Assembly (NCBI GenBank): GCA_937952285.1
Contig: CALFZE010000096.1
Coordinates: 1-33,256, forward strand
Reading direction: 5' to 3'
Length of the DNA stretch: 33,256 bases
Source of the DNA: UBA2428 sp002343545
GTDB lineage: Bacteria; Bdellovibrionota; UBA2428
In this document: one piece after another, positions 15,018 through 23,016 of the stretch
Layout of the letters: each line of letters starts with the position of its first letter
How positions within the stretch are numbered: position 1 is the stretch's first letter
Program-made: the position numbers and the translations under genes
The notes under the pieces: model-generated
What the model saw: the letters and a program-made list of their open reading frames with translations, nothing else
The model's database searches: none
Told to the model about the DNA's origin: nothing

Positions 15018-15026
15018 TGCTAAACC
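15018..15026 (+). promoter_or_regulatory. Extended -10-like element just before the TrmJ-like start
   Basis: TGCTAAACC ends eight bases before the GTG at 15035. No Shine-Dalgarno is seen between. It resembles the proS arrangement (CCTGCTAcac) and suggests a leaderless message, though the last hexamer base is a mismatch. Confidence 0.35.
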
Positions 15027-15034
15027 TCGCGGCC

Positions 15035-15934
15035 GTGGAGAAGGATCTCGCCCCGCTGCCGCCGCCCGTCCTGATCTTCGTGCGCGCGCAAGCCGCGGGC
15101 AACATCGGCGCGATGGCTCGCGCGATGTCGAACTTCGGCTGCACCGAGCTTCGTTTGGTCGGCGACGGTCCCCTCTACAACCTCGATCCCGAACATGAGT
15201 TTTCGCGGATGGACTGGGCGCTCAGCAAAAAAGGGCAGCCTATACTCGAGGCCGCCAAGCGCTACCCGACCCTTCGCGAGGCCCTCGACGGACTGCACCT
15301 CGCCATCGGGACTTCGGGGCGCGAAGTCGAGTTCCCGCTCGGCTACGGCCGACCCCGGGTCGATCCGCACGAAGCCTTCGGCGTGGTTCGTGACTGGGAG
15401 GCCAAACTCGATGGCGAACCCGTTCGTTGGGCCCTCGTCGTGGGGCCCGAAGATGATGGTCTGAGCACGGAAGAGTCGGCCCTCTGTCAGAAGCTGGTCC
15501 GCATCCCCACCGTCGACCTTAATCCCTCGTTGAACGCGGCCATGGCCGTGGGATGCTTGCTCTACCAGTGGCACCTCACCAACCTGGGCGTGGCGAAAGC
15601 TTCGATCCAGAACGACCCGGGCGCCTTCGTACCGAGCGAACAAGCCAAGCGCCGCTCCTTCCGCGAAGGACGCCGCACGGAGTGGATGACGACCACGCAG
15701 GCCGAGGATTTCTTGGATTACCTCGTCGACACGCTCAAATTGAGCGACTTCTTCAAGTACCCCGACGAAGAGGCCGTGCGCGCGCGCTTCCGTCGTTGGC
15801 TCCAGGCCGCGCCGCTGCCGATCGGGGAACTTCTCTTCGCCTTCGAAGCCCTCTATCAGCTTCGCGCTTGGGGGACCGGGCGTTTCGAAAAGCGCAACTT
15901 CCTGAAACGCCGCGACGACGACTCTTCCGGATAA
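15035..15934 (+). CDS. SpoU/TrmJ-like tRNA/rRNA 2'-O-methyltransferase, 299 aa
   Basis: The protein has the SPOUT-fold signatures of SpoU enzymes: N-terminal RAQAAGNIGAMARAMSNFG (motif 1), VVGPEDDGLSTEE (motif 2) and VDLNPSLNAAMAV (motif 3), which together form the knotted SAM site. A helical C-terminal extension (about 200-285) with LDYLVDTLKLSDFFKYPDEE and LLFAFEALYQL is arranged as in TrmJ, which methylates the 2'-OH of nucleotide 32 in tRNA. The start is GTG at 15035 without a ribosome site; no better start is near. It stands alone between the barrel protein and a lipoprotein. Confidence 0.86.
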   Translation: MEKDLAPLPPPVLIFVRAQAAGNIGAMARAMSNFGCTELRLVGDGPLYNLDPEHEFSRMDWALSKKGQPILEAAKRYPTLREALDGLHLAIGTSGREVEFPLGYGRPRVDPHEAFGVVRDWEAKLDGEPVRWALVVGPEDDGLSTEESALCQKLVRIPTVDLNPSLNAAMAVGCLLYQWHLTNLGVAKASIQNDPGAFVPSEQAKRRSFREGRRTEWMTTTQAEDFLDYLVDTLKLSDFFKYPDEEAVRARFRRWLQAAPLPIGELLFAFEALYQLRAWGTGRFEKRNFLKRRDDDSSG

Positions 15935-16101
15935 ATATCCGACTCCGTTCGTTCCGCGCGTTCGCCCGTCGGATCCTTGACGTCCCACGATGACCCACGT
16001 CGCTCAAATTTTCCTAACGTCAACGAAGCCACTTACGCCCCCTCTTTTCTTCGCCTACCCTCAAGTGGTTGGACATTTTCAACTTAGCCACAAGGAGTCG
16101 T

Positions 16102-17280
16102 ATGCAAAAGTTCGGTTGGACCACGGCCTTCACGGGAGCAATGGCGCTCGCGAGCCTCGCGGGTTGCGGCGCGGAAAGAACCAATCCGGCCGCTTCGAAG
16201 GATGCTGCGGACATCGCCACGATCATCGGCGGCGTGGACGCGGGCGTGAAAGGTCTCGGTAGCGGTCTCGGCGACGCGGCGGCCGTTCAACTCAAAGGCC
16301 TCCGCACCATGGATACGGCCAGCACGCACTGCACGCAGCACGCGGAACCGACCGACGGCACGGGCACGGCCGACGGCAACAAGCTCCCGCAAAGCGACGC
16401 GGAATTCGCGCTCCGCGGCTTCTACTGCCGTCTCGTCAAGGACACCGGCTCCCCGGACTCCATCCCGGGCAGCTACACGCTCGTCAAGAACATCGCCTGC
16501 GCGCTCAAGAACGCCGGCGGCCTGACTTTCGACGGGACCAAACGATCGGTCACGATGACGATCGATACGGCTTGCTTCACCGCGGAGCAGGTCGCGGACA
16601 TGGGCGCCTCCTCGATGGTGATCGACGTGACCGCTGCTAGCCCGGCCGCCGACAACGCGCACTACTCCCACGGCGTGAAGCTCGAGATCCCCGACTTCGG
16701 CACCTTCCAGCTCATGACCAAGGTCACGGGCAGCCTGCTCGAGTTCGCCACGATCGAAGACCAGGGCAACGACAAGACGGGCACCTTCTTCGCGAGCTTC
16801 GACGAGTCGACGGGCGAGCTTCGCTACGAAGGCCGTTCGGATCGCTTCGACTGCAGCGGCGACGGCAGCTGCGGCTGGTCGCGCCACGACCGCTTCTACG
16901 CCAAAGTGGGCTTGAACGCGGACGGCTCCTTGAACGCCGATGGCGTCCGCGACGTCTCGGGCATCCACTCGGAAGCCTACGCGAACCCGGTCGGTGGCTG
17001 GGTCGCGACGATCAAGGGTGACGTCACGAGCGGCCTCAAGCCGCTGCTCTGGACGAAGTCGACCAGCGGCATCGATACGGCGACGGGCTGGACCTCGACG
17101 GCCCAAGCGGCCTGCAGCAGCACCGGCGGATGCTCGGGTAACGACGGTATCGCGATGCCGACGAGCGGCAGCCTGCCCTTCACGCTCGTGACGGGCCACT
17201 CGTCCTCGGCCGCGGTTTTCTCGGGTCTGACCTCGGGCTTGACCTTTACGGCGGCCAGCTTCGCCGACCTTCCGAACTAG
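16102..17280 (+). CDS. Large secreted lipoprotein, 392 aa, unknown function
   Basis: The signal peptide ends in lipobox LAGC (Cys22) and is preceded by AAGGAG at good spacing from the ATG at 16102. The mature part has no membrane segment. It contains scattered Cys residues (HCTQ, FYCR, IACAL, DTACF, FDCSGDGSC, AACSSTGGC) that could form disulphides in the periplasm, and beta-rich stretches (GVKLEIPDFGTFQLM, TGTFFASFDESTGELRY). I recognise no family. A strong terminator follows, so it is a single-gene unit. The in-frame upstream ATG at 16069 is rejected because it would place residues before the signal peptide. Confidence 0.8.
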   Translation: MQKFGWTTAFTGAMALASLAGCGAERTNPAASKDAADIATIIGGVDAGVKGLGSGLGDAAAVQLKGLRTMDTASTHCTQHAEPTDGTGTADGNKLPQSDAEFALRGFYCRLVKDTGSPDSIPGSYTLVKNIACALKNAGGLTFDGTKRSVTMTIDTACFTAEQVADMGASSMVIDVTAASPAADNAHYSHGVKLEIPDFGTFQLMTKVTGSLLEFATIEDQGNDKTGTFFASFDESTGELRYEGRSDRFDCSGDGSCGWSRHDRFYAKVGLNADGSLNADGVRDVSGIHSEAYANPVGGWVATIKGDVTSGLKPLLWTKSTSGIDTATGWTSTAQAACSSTGGCSGNDGIAMPTSGSLPFTLVTGHSSSAAVFSGLTSGLTFTAASFADLPN

Positions 17281-17310
17281 TTCCCGTCCGGTATCGTTCG
17301 GTGATCAAAG

Positions 17311-17347
17311 AGGCCCGGCCCCGCCTTGGGAGCCGGGCCTTTTCTTT
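17311..17347 (+). terminator. Intrinsic terminator after the lipoprotein gene
   Basis: AGGCCCGGC (17311-17319) pairs with GCCGGGCCT (17332-17340), followed by TTTTCTTT. It lies 30 bases after the lipoprotein stop and upstream of the proS promoter. Confidence 0.9.
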
Positions 17348-17379
17348 GCGGGAAGCTCGCTGCCACGCCGTCCGCGACC

Positions 17380-17388
17380 TGCTACACT
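17380..17388 (+). promoter_or_regulatory. Extended -10-like element immediately upstream of proS
   Basis: TGCTACACT ends ten bases before the proS ATG at 17399. The expected transcription start would be about 17395, giving at most a few untranslated bases. No Shine-Dalgarno precedes the ATG (GGCCGCGCT). Confidence 0.45.
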
Positions 17389-17398
17389 CGGCCGCGCT

Positions 17399-18925
17399 AT
17401 GGAACACAAAATCACTCCCCGCGCCGAGAACTACGGTCAATGGTACCAAGACATCGTTCGTGAAGCCGAACTCGCCGAAAACTCGGGCGTGCGCGGCTGC
17501 ATGGTCATCCGCCCCCACGGTTACGGCATCTGGGAAAAGATGCAGGCCGAGCTCGACGCGCGCTTCAAGGCGACCGGGCACGTGAACGCCTACTTCCCGC
17601 TCTTCATTCCGCTTTCGTACCTCGCCAAGGAAGAGAAGCACGCCGCGGGCTTCGCCAAGGAATGCGCCGTTGTCACGCACCATCGCCTTAAGACCGTGGA
17701 CGGCGAAGTCGTCGTCGATCCCGATTCCAAGCTCGAAGAGCCGCTCGTCGTCCGCCCGACCTCGGAGACGATCATCTGGAATACCTACCGCGGCTGGATC
17801 CAGAGCTACCGCGATTTGCCCCTGCTCATTAACCAATGGGCGAACGTCGTGCGCTGGGAGATGCGCACGCGCCTCTTCCTGCGCACGGCCGAATTCCTGT
17901 GGCAGGAAGGGCACACCGCCCACGCGTCCGAGGCCGAAGCCCTCGAAGAGACCTACAAGATGCTCGAAGTCTACGCGGACTTCGCCCGCAACGTCATGGC
18001 CGTGCCCGTCGTGCGGGGCAAGAAGACGCCGGGCGAGCGCTTTGCCGGCGCCGTCGAGACGCTCACGATCGAAGCCATGATGCAGGACGGGAAGGCCCTT
18101 CAGAGCGGTACGAGCCACTACCTGGGCCAGAGTTTCTCCAAGGCCGCCGACGTCAAGTTCCTCGATCGCAACGGCAAGCTCGACTTCGCCTACGCGACAA
18201 GCTGGGGCGTCAGCACGCGCCTGATGGGCGCGCTCATCATGACCCACTCCGACGACGCGGGCCTCATCTGCCCGCCCAAGCTCGCGCCCATCCACGTCGT
18301 CATCGTGCCGATCTACCGCGACGACAACGAGAAGAAAGTCGTCATGGACGAGGCCGACCGGGTTTTCGCGGCGCTCAAGTCGCAAGGCCTCGCGGTCAAG
18401 CTCGACGATCGCGACAACATGAAGCCGCCCGCCAAGTTCTTCGAGTGGGAATGCAAGGGCGTCCCGCTGCGCATCGAGATCGGCCCCAAGGACGTGCAGA
18501 ACGGCTCGCTCTGCCTCGTACGTCGCTTCGTCGCGAACGAGGAGCAGCTCCCCGAAGCCGATCGCCGCAAAGCCAAGAAGAGCTTCGTGCCGCGCGACCA
18601 AGCGCTCGAGTCGATCAAACCGCTCCTCTTCGAGACGATGCAGTCCGAGCTCTACGCCCGCGCGGAAAAACGTCTGTGGGCGCGCTCGAAAGCCATCGAC
18701 TCGGTCGCCGACTTCGAAGCCTACTTCAAGGGCGACGGCGGCTTCGCCTGGGTCCACTGGGCCGGCACGGGCGAAGACGAGGAAAAGCTCTCCGAAAAAT
18801 ACGAAACCTCGATCCGCTGCATCCCGCTCGAAGAGGACATGCCCACCGCCTTCCGCGGCGCCGGCACCTGCCCCTTCACGGGCAAGCCCTCGACCCAAAG
18901 GGTCGTCATGGCCAAAGCTTACTGA
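17399..18925 (+). CDS. proS: Prolyl-tRNA synthetase, archaeal/eukaryotic-like type, 508 aa
   Basis: Charges tRNA-Pro. Class II motifs are intact: LVVRPTSETIIW (motif 1 region, about 117-128), VVRWEMRTRLFLRTAEF with QEGHTAH (motif 2, about 150-174) and YATSWGVSTRLMGAL (motif 3, about 265-279). The anticodon-binding domain follows (HVVIVPIYR). A C-terminal zinc-type domain ends in the characteristic terminal Tyr (VVMAKAY). There is no inserted editing domain between motifs 2 and 3, and the length is about 500 aa. Both features mark the archaeal/eukaryotic-like form rather than the longer common bacterial form. No Shine-Dalgarno; see promoter entry. The RAYT element starts three bases after the stop. 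Confidence 0.96.
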   Translation: MEHKITPRAENYGQWYQDIVREAELAENSGVRGCMVIRPHGYGIWEKMQAELDARFKATGHVNAYFPLFIPLSYLAKEEKHAAGFAKECAVVTHHRLKTVDGEVVVDPDSKLEEPLVVRPTSETIIWNTYRGWIQSYRDLPLLINQWANVVRWEMRTRLFLRTAEFLWQEGHTAHASEAEALEETYKMLEVYADFARNVMAVPVVRGKKTPGERFAGAVETLTIEAMMQDGKALQSGTSHYLGQSFSKAADVKFLDRNGKLDFAYATSWGVSTRLMGALIMTHSDDAGLICPPKLAPIHVVIVPIYRDDNEKKVVMDEADRVFAALKSQGLAVKLDDRDNMKPPAKFFEWECKGVPLRIEIGPKDVQNGSLCLVRRFVANEEQLPEADRRKAKKSFVPRDQALESIKPLLFETMQSELYARAEKRLWARSKAIDSVADFEAYFKGDGGFAWVHWAGTGEDEEKLSEKYETSIRCIPLEEDMPTAFRGAGTCPFTGKPSTQRVVMAKAY

Positions 18926-18945
18926 GGGGCGTCAGGCGCTTTTTG

Positions 18946-18986
18946 GTAGCTCATCCGCGTCATGGCACGTCTCTTGCCATGGCGCG
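18946..18986 (+). repeat. REP-like element: GTAG followed by a 12-bp hairpin before the RAYT start
   Basis: GTAG (18946-18949) lies seven bases before a stem CGCGTCATGGCA (18956-18967) / TGCCATGGCGCG (18975-18986) with a 7-base loop and one G-T pair. The stem ends three bases before the RAYT start codon at 18990 and buries its ribosome-binding region. A competing pairing exists between the loop side (18968-18978) and 18992-19000 inside the gene. REP elements recognised by RAYTs have this GTAG-plus-palindrome form. Confidence 0.72.
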
Positions 18987-18989
18987 AAG

Positions 18990-19637
18990 ATGGCAAGACG
19001 CAAAACCCCCCAGATTCCTCATCTCCCCTACCATCTCTACAATCGAGTCCTCGACCGAGCGTTCTTCCCAGGTGCGCTAAGTGAAATCTGGAACTCGAGT
19101 CTGGAACTTCTCTCGCGCTGCCGACAGGTCTACCCCGTGTCCCTACATGGCTTCGTTCTAATGGGAAACCACTACCACCTTCTGGCGAGCTGCGCGGAGG
19201 GGCGCGTCGATCGAATCGCGCAGTACTTTCAAAGCCGGCTTAGTACGCGGGTGGGAACTCTGCATGGCACCCAGAGGTACCGATTTCAGAGCCGCTATGG
19301 AAGAACACTGCTACCGACCGCGCCTAGCTATCTCGTGGCTATGCGGTATGTCGCGCAGAATCCCGTTAGGGCCGCTCTCGTTCCGAGCTACGAAGACTAC
19401 CCCTACAGTTCATGGTCAAAGAACTTTCGAGAACCCTTCTTGGACGACCTTTTCGCGAAGCATGCATTTCAAAGCGAATGGACGCACCAACAGCTCCAAC
19501 GCTGGATGTCCGAACCTCTTCGAAAACCGACGCTCGAAGGGCTGCGTTCTGGGTTTCGGAAGAAAACTCTCGAGACTCTTTTCAGCCGGACCCTGCGAAA
19601 ACCTGTTCCGTTTGATCCGAATCTGCGAGGCTTTTAA
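18990..19637 (+). CDS. REP-associated tyrosine transposase (RAYT, Y1/IS200-like), 215 aa
   Basis: A single-strand DNA transposase of the HUH-Y1 family, thought to mobilise or process REP sequences. The domain begins HLPYHLYNRVLDRAFF. The metal-binding HUH motif is GNHYHLL (His-Tyr-His) at about 57-63. The catalytic Tyr region is MRYVAQNPVRAALV, the classic RAYT helix, with YPYSSW after it. A basic C-terminal tail follows (about 165-215). The reading frame is intact. Codons and base composition are clearly less GC-rich than the neighbours, a sign of transfer. The start ATG at 18990 lacks a free ribosome site because of the upstream hairpin, suggesting low expression. Confidence 0.9.
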   Translation: MARRKTPQIPHLPYHLYNRVLDRAFFPGALSEIWNSSLELLSRCRQVYPVSLHGFVLMGNHYHLLASCAEGRVDRIAQYFQSRLSTRVGTLHGTQRYRFQSRYGRTLLPTAPSYLVAMRYVAQNPVRAALVPSYEDYPYSSWSKNFREPFLDDLFAKHAFQSEWTHQQLQRWMSEPLRKPTLEGLRSGFRKKTLETLFSRTLRKPVPFDPNLRGF

Positions 19638-19812
19638 CGCGGCTGCGCTACCAAAAAATGCCTGACGCCTTTCGCTCCTTTGCATTTTTCCACAGAAGTC
19701 CTTTTTTGCCCCGGGGATTTGTTCGATTTGGCGCTGGGAAGGGATTTGGGGAGCTTTTTGGGCTTGGCCCACGAGTTGCATTTCCCGCCTCCAACAACCC
19801 AAGGAGGTCACT

Positions 19813-20133
19813 ATGGGACAAGCAATCGTGAATACCGACGCCATCAAAGATACGGCCAAAGATCTGAAGAACAACGCCAAGGATGCGGCGAACACCTTCA
19901 AGAACGGCGCGAAAGACGTGCTGCAGGAATCGAAGTCCTTCGGACAAGATCTCATGCACACGGCGAGCGAAAAGCTCTCCGCCGGCTACGACACCTTCCG
20001 CGGTGACGCGGAAAAAATGGGCTCGCAGCTCATGAAGACCGTGAAGAAGCACCCGCTTCTCGCCGTCGGCGTGGCCGTTGGCGCGGGCTGGCTCGTGTCG
20101 CGTCTCTTCTCCTCGCGCCGCCAAGAAGCGTAG
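19813..20133 (+). CDS. DUF883/YqjD-like membrane-anchored protein, 106 aa
   Basis: The protein has a long amphipathic helical N-terminal part (about 8-75) rich in Lys, Asp and Ala (KDTAKDLKNNAKDAANTFKN). A C-terminal transmembrane segment HPLLAVGVAVGAGWLVSRLF (about 80-99) and a basic tail SSRRQEA follow. This layout and the hPllavg.a.g.G......r sequence match the DUF883 (ElaB/YqjD) family, which in E. coli are stationary-phase inner-membrane proteins linked to ribosome binding. AAGGAGG five bases before the ATG is an excellent ribosome site. It is the first gene of a four-gene operon. Function here is inferred only from family. Confidence 0.85.
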   Translation: MGQAIVNTDAIKDTAKDLKNNAKDAANTFKNGAKDVLQESKSFGQDLMHTASEKLSAGYDTFRGDAEKMGSQLMKTVKKHPLLAVGVAVGAGWLVSRLFSSRRQEA

Positions 20134-20148
20134 CCTGGCGAGGTCGTC

Positions 20149-20403
20149 ATGGCTCGTACCATCGACGAAGCGAAGGGAGAGAACCTTCGCGAAACCGTTG
20201 AGCGGGTGATCACGGATCATCCGCTCGCTTCCGTAACCATCGGCTTCGGCGCGGGATTGGCGTTGGGATTGTCTCCCCTCGCCGGCCTCGTTCCGTGGGC
20301 GATCTATCGCGTCGCGCGCACGGCCCTCGGGGGCGATGCCGCCCTCGTGGGCGAGGCCGTCGACGCCGTTCGAAACAAAGTCTGGAAAGGACCCGTATCA
20401 TGA
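20149..20403 (+). CDS. Small DUF883-related membrane protein, 84 aa
   Basis: An acidic/basic helical start (MARTIDEAKGENLRETVERV) leads to TDHPLASVTIGFGAGLALGL (about 22-41), which has the same HPL...G.GAG core as the upstream protein. A second hydrophobic stretch follows (AGLVPWAIYRV). It may be a diverged duplicate or partner of the 106-aa protein. It starts 15 nt after that gene's stop, and its own stop overlaps the next start as ATGA, so translation of the lipoprotein is coupled to it. Confidence 0.75.
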   Translation: MARTIDEAKGENLRETVERVITDHPLASVTIGFGAGLALGLSPLAGLVPWAIYRVARTALGGDAALVGEAVDAVRNKVWKGPVS

Positions 20404-21038
20404 TTCGTTACAAGCAAAGCACTTCCGCCCTCGCACTCTTCGGCGCCCTCGGTCTCGCCGCCTGCGGCAAAACGGCCGACAAAGTCGCCGATACCATCGA
20501 ATTCCAAGGTCGTTTCCAAACGGCTCCCCGCAACGAACTCAGCGTTCAAGCCAACGGCATCGGCTGCGCCGTGCACGAGGCCGACGTGACCGCGATGAAC
20601 CTCGCGATCAAGCAGACCTTCTACGGTAAGGTCGACTGCACGGGCGAACCGCTCGGCCAGCTCGTCACGGAAGGCTCCTTCTCGGTGGGCGCCGAGCTTC
20701 CGATCGCTCCGGGCGCGCGCGCCATGGACTACACCGTCTCCAAGGTCGTCGTGACCTCGCACTCGGCGGAATGGCTCAAGGCGCTCAATCTCGACGCTTC
20801 GGGCAACTGCGCGATCGGCGATCTCCCCGCCGGCGCTTCGCGCGAAATCACGGGCCTCGACTGCGGCGTGCTCGGCAAGCTTCCGGGCAAGGACCAAGTC
20901 TTCTACACGTCTTTCGCGCTTAACAACGACGAACTCAAACTGACCCTCCCTCCCAACGAGCTGATCCAGCACGTCGGTCCGGCGAACGCCACGATCGAGC
21001 GCGCCCAAGATCTCAAGCTCGTTTACATCCGCAAATAA
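20400..21038 (+). CDS. Secreted lipoprotein, 212 aa, unknown function
   Basis: The ATG at 20400 overlaps the previous stop (ATGA). The signal peptide has lipobox LAAC (Cys22), followed by GKTADKVAD. The mature domain is beta-rich with four cysteines in pairs (GIGCAVHEAD, KVDCTGE, GNCAIGD, LDCGVLG), suggesting disulphides, and no membrane segment. I recognise no family. Tight coupling to two DUF883-like membrane proteins implies a joint envelope function. A longer in-frame opening upstream overlaps the previous gene and is rejected. Confidence 0.8.
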   Translation: MIRYKQSTSALALFGALGLAACGKTADKVADTIEFQGRFQTAPRNELSVQANGIGCAVHEADVTAMNLAIKQTFYGKVDCTGEPLGQLVTEGSFSVGAELPIAPGARAMDYTVSKVVVTSHSAEWLKALNLDASGNCAIGDLPAGASREITGLDCGVLGKLPGKDQVFYTSFALNNDELKLTLPPNELIQHVGPANATIERAQDLKLVYIRK

Positions 21039-21049
21039 GGAGCCCTCGG

Positions 21050-21364
21050 ATGAGACAGCAATCCGCCCCCACGACGTTGAAAAAACGTAAGCGCCCGGCC
21101 CCGCTGCGGGCGCCCGTGCCCTCCTTGCCTATCGCGCCGGCCTTCCCGCCGGACGACATCGTGGACGATGGCATCGTTCACCATCACCAAGGAACGGACG
21201 GTCGCGAGGATCCGGTGCTGTCGGAGCTGCTCTTGATCGAGCTCGGCGACTTTTACACCCGCGAAGAAAACGACGACCACTGGATGTCCAAAATGAGCGA
21301 TATCCAGGGCGCGCTCGACTTCTCGGAGCCCGTTCGCCGGCGCTCGTCCTACGGGCGACACTAA
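21050..21364 (+). CDS. Small acidic, largely disordered protein, 104 aa
   Basis: AAGGAG lies eight bases before the ATG at 21050, and only 11 nt separate it from the lipoprotein stop, so it belongs to the same operon. The N-terminus is basic and Pro-rich (LKKRKRPAPLRAPVPSLP). The middle and C-terminal parts are acidic with a likely helix (DPVLSELLLIELGDFY) and a basic end RRRSSYGRH. No signal peptide, membrane segment or known motif. Followed directly by a strong terminator. Confidence 0.72.
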   Translation: MRQQSAPTTLKKRKRPAPLRAPVPSLPIAPAFPPDDIVDDGIVHHHQGTDGREDPVLSELLLIELGDFYTREENDDHWMSKMSDIQGALDFSEPVRRRSSYGRH

Positions 21365-21381
21365 GCCCTTCGTCCTTCGTA

Positions 21382-21433
21382 AACAAAAAAAGGGAGAGGG
21401 AACTCGGTGGAGTTCCCTCTCCCTTTCGTTTTT
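21382..21433. terminator. Bidirectional intrinsic terminator between convergent genes
   Basis: A perfect 17-bp stem AAAGGGAGAGGGAACTC (21389-21405) / GAGTTCCCTCTCCCTTT (21410-21426) has a GGTG loop. On the plus strand it is followed by CGTTTTT, on the minus strand by TTTTTT from the A-run at 21385-21390. It serves both the small acidic protein gene and htrA. Confidence 0.95.
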
Positions 21434-21451
21434 CGGAACGTGGACCGCGCG

Positions 21452-23002
21452 CTATTCGCGCATATCGAGGAGCAGGATCAAGGATGCGGTTCCGCGCTGC
21501 ACCTTCATAAGATGCTTACGCTTGCCCTTGAGGGCGCCGTCGATATCCTTAGCCGACTTCACGGGTTTCTGGTTCACCTCGAGGATGAGATCCTCGGGCG
21601 ACAAGGTCCCCGCCGCCGGGCTGCTTTCCGAGATTCCCACGATCAGCACGCCCTGCGTTTCGGGCCGCAGACCGAGACGCGCACGCAGCGGCGGGGTCAG
21701 CGGCAGGACGTTGATCCCCAAGCTCTTGACGGCTTCGCCACTCGATCCCGGAGCCTCCGGAGCTTCCTCGGACGCGAGCTGTTGCTGCGAAGGACGCTTG
21801 CCCACGACGATCGAGAGCTCGACGGGTTTGCCTTCGCGAACGACCTTGAGCTTGGCGGTCGATCCCGGGTTCATGTTGCCGATGTCGAAGCGGAACTTAT
21901 GCGCCGACTCGACGACCCGGCCGTTCAACTCGATGACGATGTCGTAGGGCCGCAGTCCGCCGCGGGCCGCGGGCTGTCCCTGCACGACGCTCTCGATGAG
22001 CGCCCCTTCGGACGACGAGTAACCCAGCTCTTGCGCGATCTCTTCGTTCAGATCCACCGGCACGGCGCCGATGAAACCCAACGTCACTTCGCCCTTCTCG
22101 ATAAGCTGCCGCACGGAATTCTTCGCGATGTTGATCGGGATCGAGAAGCCGATGCCCTGGCCGCGGGCGTCGATGGCGGTGTTGATGCCGATGACCTCGC
22201 CGTAAAGATTGAAGAGCGGACCGCCCGAGTTGCCCTGGTTGATGCCGGCGTCCGTCTGAATGAACGAGGCCCGATTGAGACCCTCGAGCGAGCGGCCGAT
22301 GGCGCTCACGATGCCTTGCGTGACCGTGTGCGTGTGGCCGAGCGGATTGCCGATGGCGAGCACCCATTCGCCGCGACGGACCTTGTCGCTGTCGCCGAGC
22401 GGAACGGCGCGAAGGTTCTTGGGCGGCGTCTTGAGTTTGAGCACGGCCACGTCCGTCAGCTCGTCCACCCCGACGACCGTCGCGGGATGGCCCGCGAACT
22501 TCTCGGAGTCCGTCAGGAACTTCACCATGATCTGGTCGGCGTTGCGGCCCATCTGGCGGATGACGTGCGCGTTCGTCACGACGAAACCGTCCTTCGCGTT
22601 GATCACGAAGCCCGAACCCATGCCTTGCGATTCACGCGGCGGCTGGCGGCGGAAGCCGGGATCGCCGTAGGGGTTCCCGAAGAAGTAACGGAAAAGGTCC
22701 TCGGGGTTGTTCGGTCCGCCGCCGCCGCGCGGAGTCTGCGCGACGATGCGCGTGCGCGTGTAGATGCTCACGACGGCGGGGGAAAGTTGTTCGGTCAGGC
22801 CGGTGAAAACCGAGTTGAGGGCCTCGGGATCGACTTTCGTTCCCTTCGTTTTGGCGCGGTCGCCTTCGCTCAGTTCCGTCCAAACGGGGCCACGCTCCTG
22901 CGAGATGGCCGTCTGCGGCCATTCGATGCGTATCCGTCCCGTCAGCCCGATCGCCGTCACGAAGACGAGCAAGACCCAAAACAGCCACGAGTTCCGTTTC
23001 AT
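21452..23002 (-). CDS. htrA: HtrA/DegP-family periplasmic serine protease with two PDZ domains, 516 aa
   Basis: Degrades or refolds damaged envelope proteins. An N-terminal hydrophobic segment (5-21, WLFWVLLVFVTAIGLTG) is a signal peptide or membrane anchor; no clear cleavage site is seen, so an anchored DegS-like topology is possible. The trypsin-like domain spans about 65-280 with catalytic His146 (TNAHVI), Asp184 (ELTDVAVLKL) and Ser259 (INQGNSGGPLF). PDZ1 is about 300-390 (GALIESVVQGQPAARGGLRPYD) and PDZ2 about 425-512 (GVLIVGISESSPAAG). AAAGGAG nine bases before the ATG is a good ribosome site. It follows the DUF1844 gene by 14 nt, so the two are co-transcribed. Confidence 0.95.
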   Translation of the reverse strand: MKRNSWLFWVLLVFVTAIGLTGRIRIEWPQTAISQERGPVWTELSEGDRAKTKGTKVDPEALNSVFTGLTEQLSPAVVSIYTRTRIVAQTPRGGGGPNNPEDLFRYFFGNPYGDPGFRRQPPRESQGMGSGFVINAKDGFVVTNAHVIRQMGRNADQIMVKFLTDSEKFAGHPATVVGVDELTDVAVLKLKTPPKNLRAVPLGDSDKVRRGEWVLAIGNPLGHTHTVTQGIVSAIGRSLEGLNRASFIQTDAGINQGNSGGPLFNLYGEVIGINTAIDARGQGIGFSIPINIAKNSVRQLIEKGEVTLGFIGAVPVDLNEEIAQELGYSSSEGALIESVVQGQPAARGGLRPYDIVIELNGRVVESAHKFRFDIGNMNPGSTAKLKVVREGKPVELSIVVGKRPSQQQLASEEAPEAPGSSGEAVKSLGINVLPLTPPLRARLGLRPETQGVLIVGISESSPAAGTLSPEDLILEVNQKPVKSAKDIDGALKGKRKHLMKVQRGTASLILLLDMRE

Positions 23003-23016
23003 TTGCGAGTTCTCCT

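Larger units (their letters stand above)
18928..19669 (+). mobile_element. RAYT unit: transposase gene flanked by a 29-bp imperfect inverted repeat
   Basis: The left arm (18928-18956) and right arm (19641-19669) match at 25 of 29 positions when one is reverse-complemented; within this the 23-base core GGCGTCAGGC..TTTTTGGTAGC matches at 21 of 23. Both arms contain GGTAGC in inverted orientation, giving the GTAG tetranucleotide typical of REP elements. The enclosed gene is a Y1 HUH transposase of lower GC than its surroundings. No direct target duplication is seen, as expected for this class. It inserted three bases after proS. Confidence 0.8.

Noticed and set aside
14990..15020. GGGGGA...TCCCCC hairpin after the beta-barrel gene as a terminator
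   Set aside because: No T-tract follows on either strand, so intrinsic termination is unlikely.
17246..18898. 550-codon minus-strand frame antisense to proS
   Set aside because: ProS motifs on the plus strand are unambiguous; the antisense frame is a codon-bias shadow.
18928..19669. Full IS200/IS605 insertion sequence with TnpB
   Set aside because: No TnpB gene is present and the transposase carries RAYT-type C-terminal and NPVRA features with GTAG-type REP ends.
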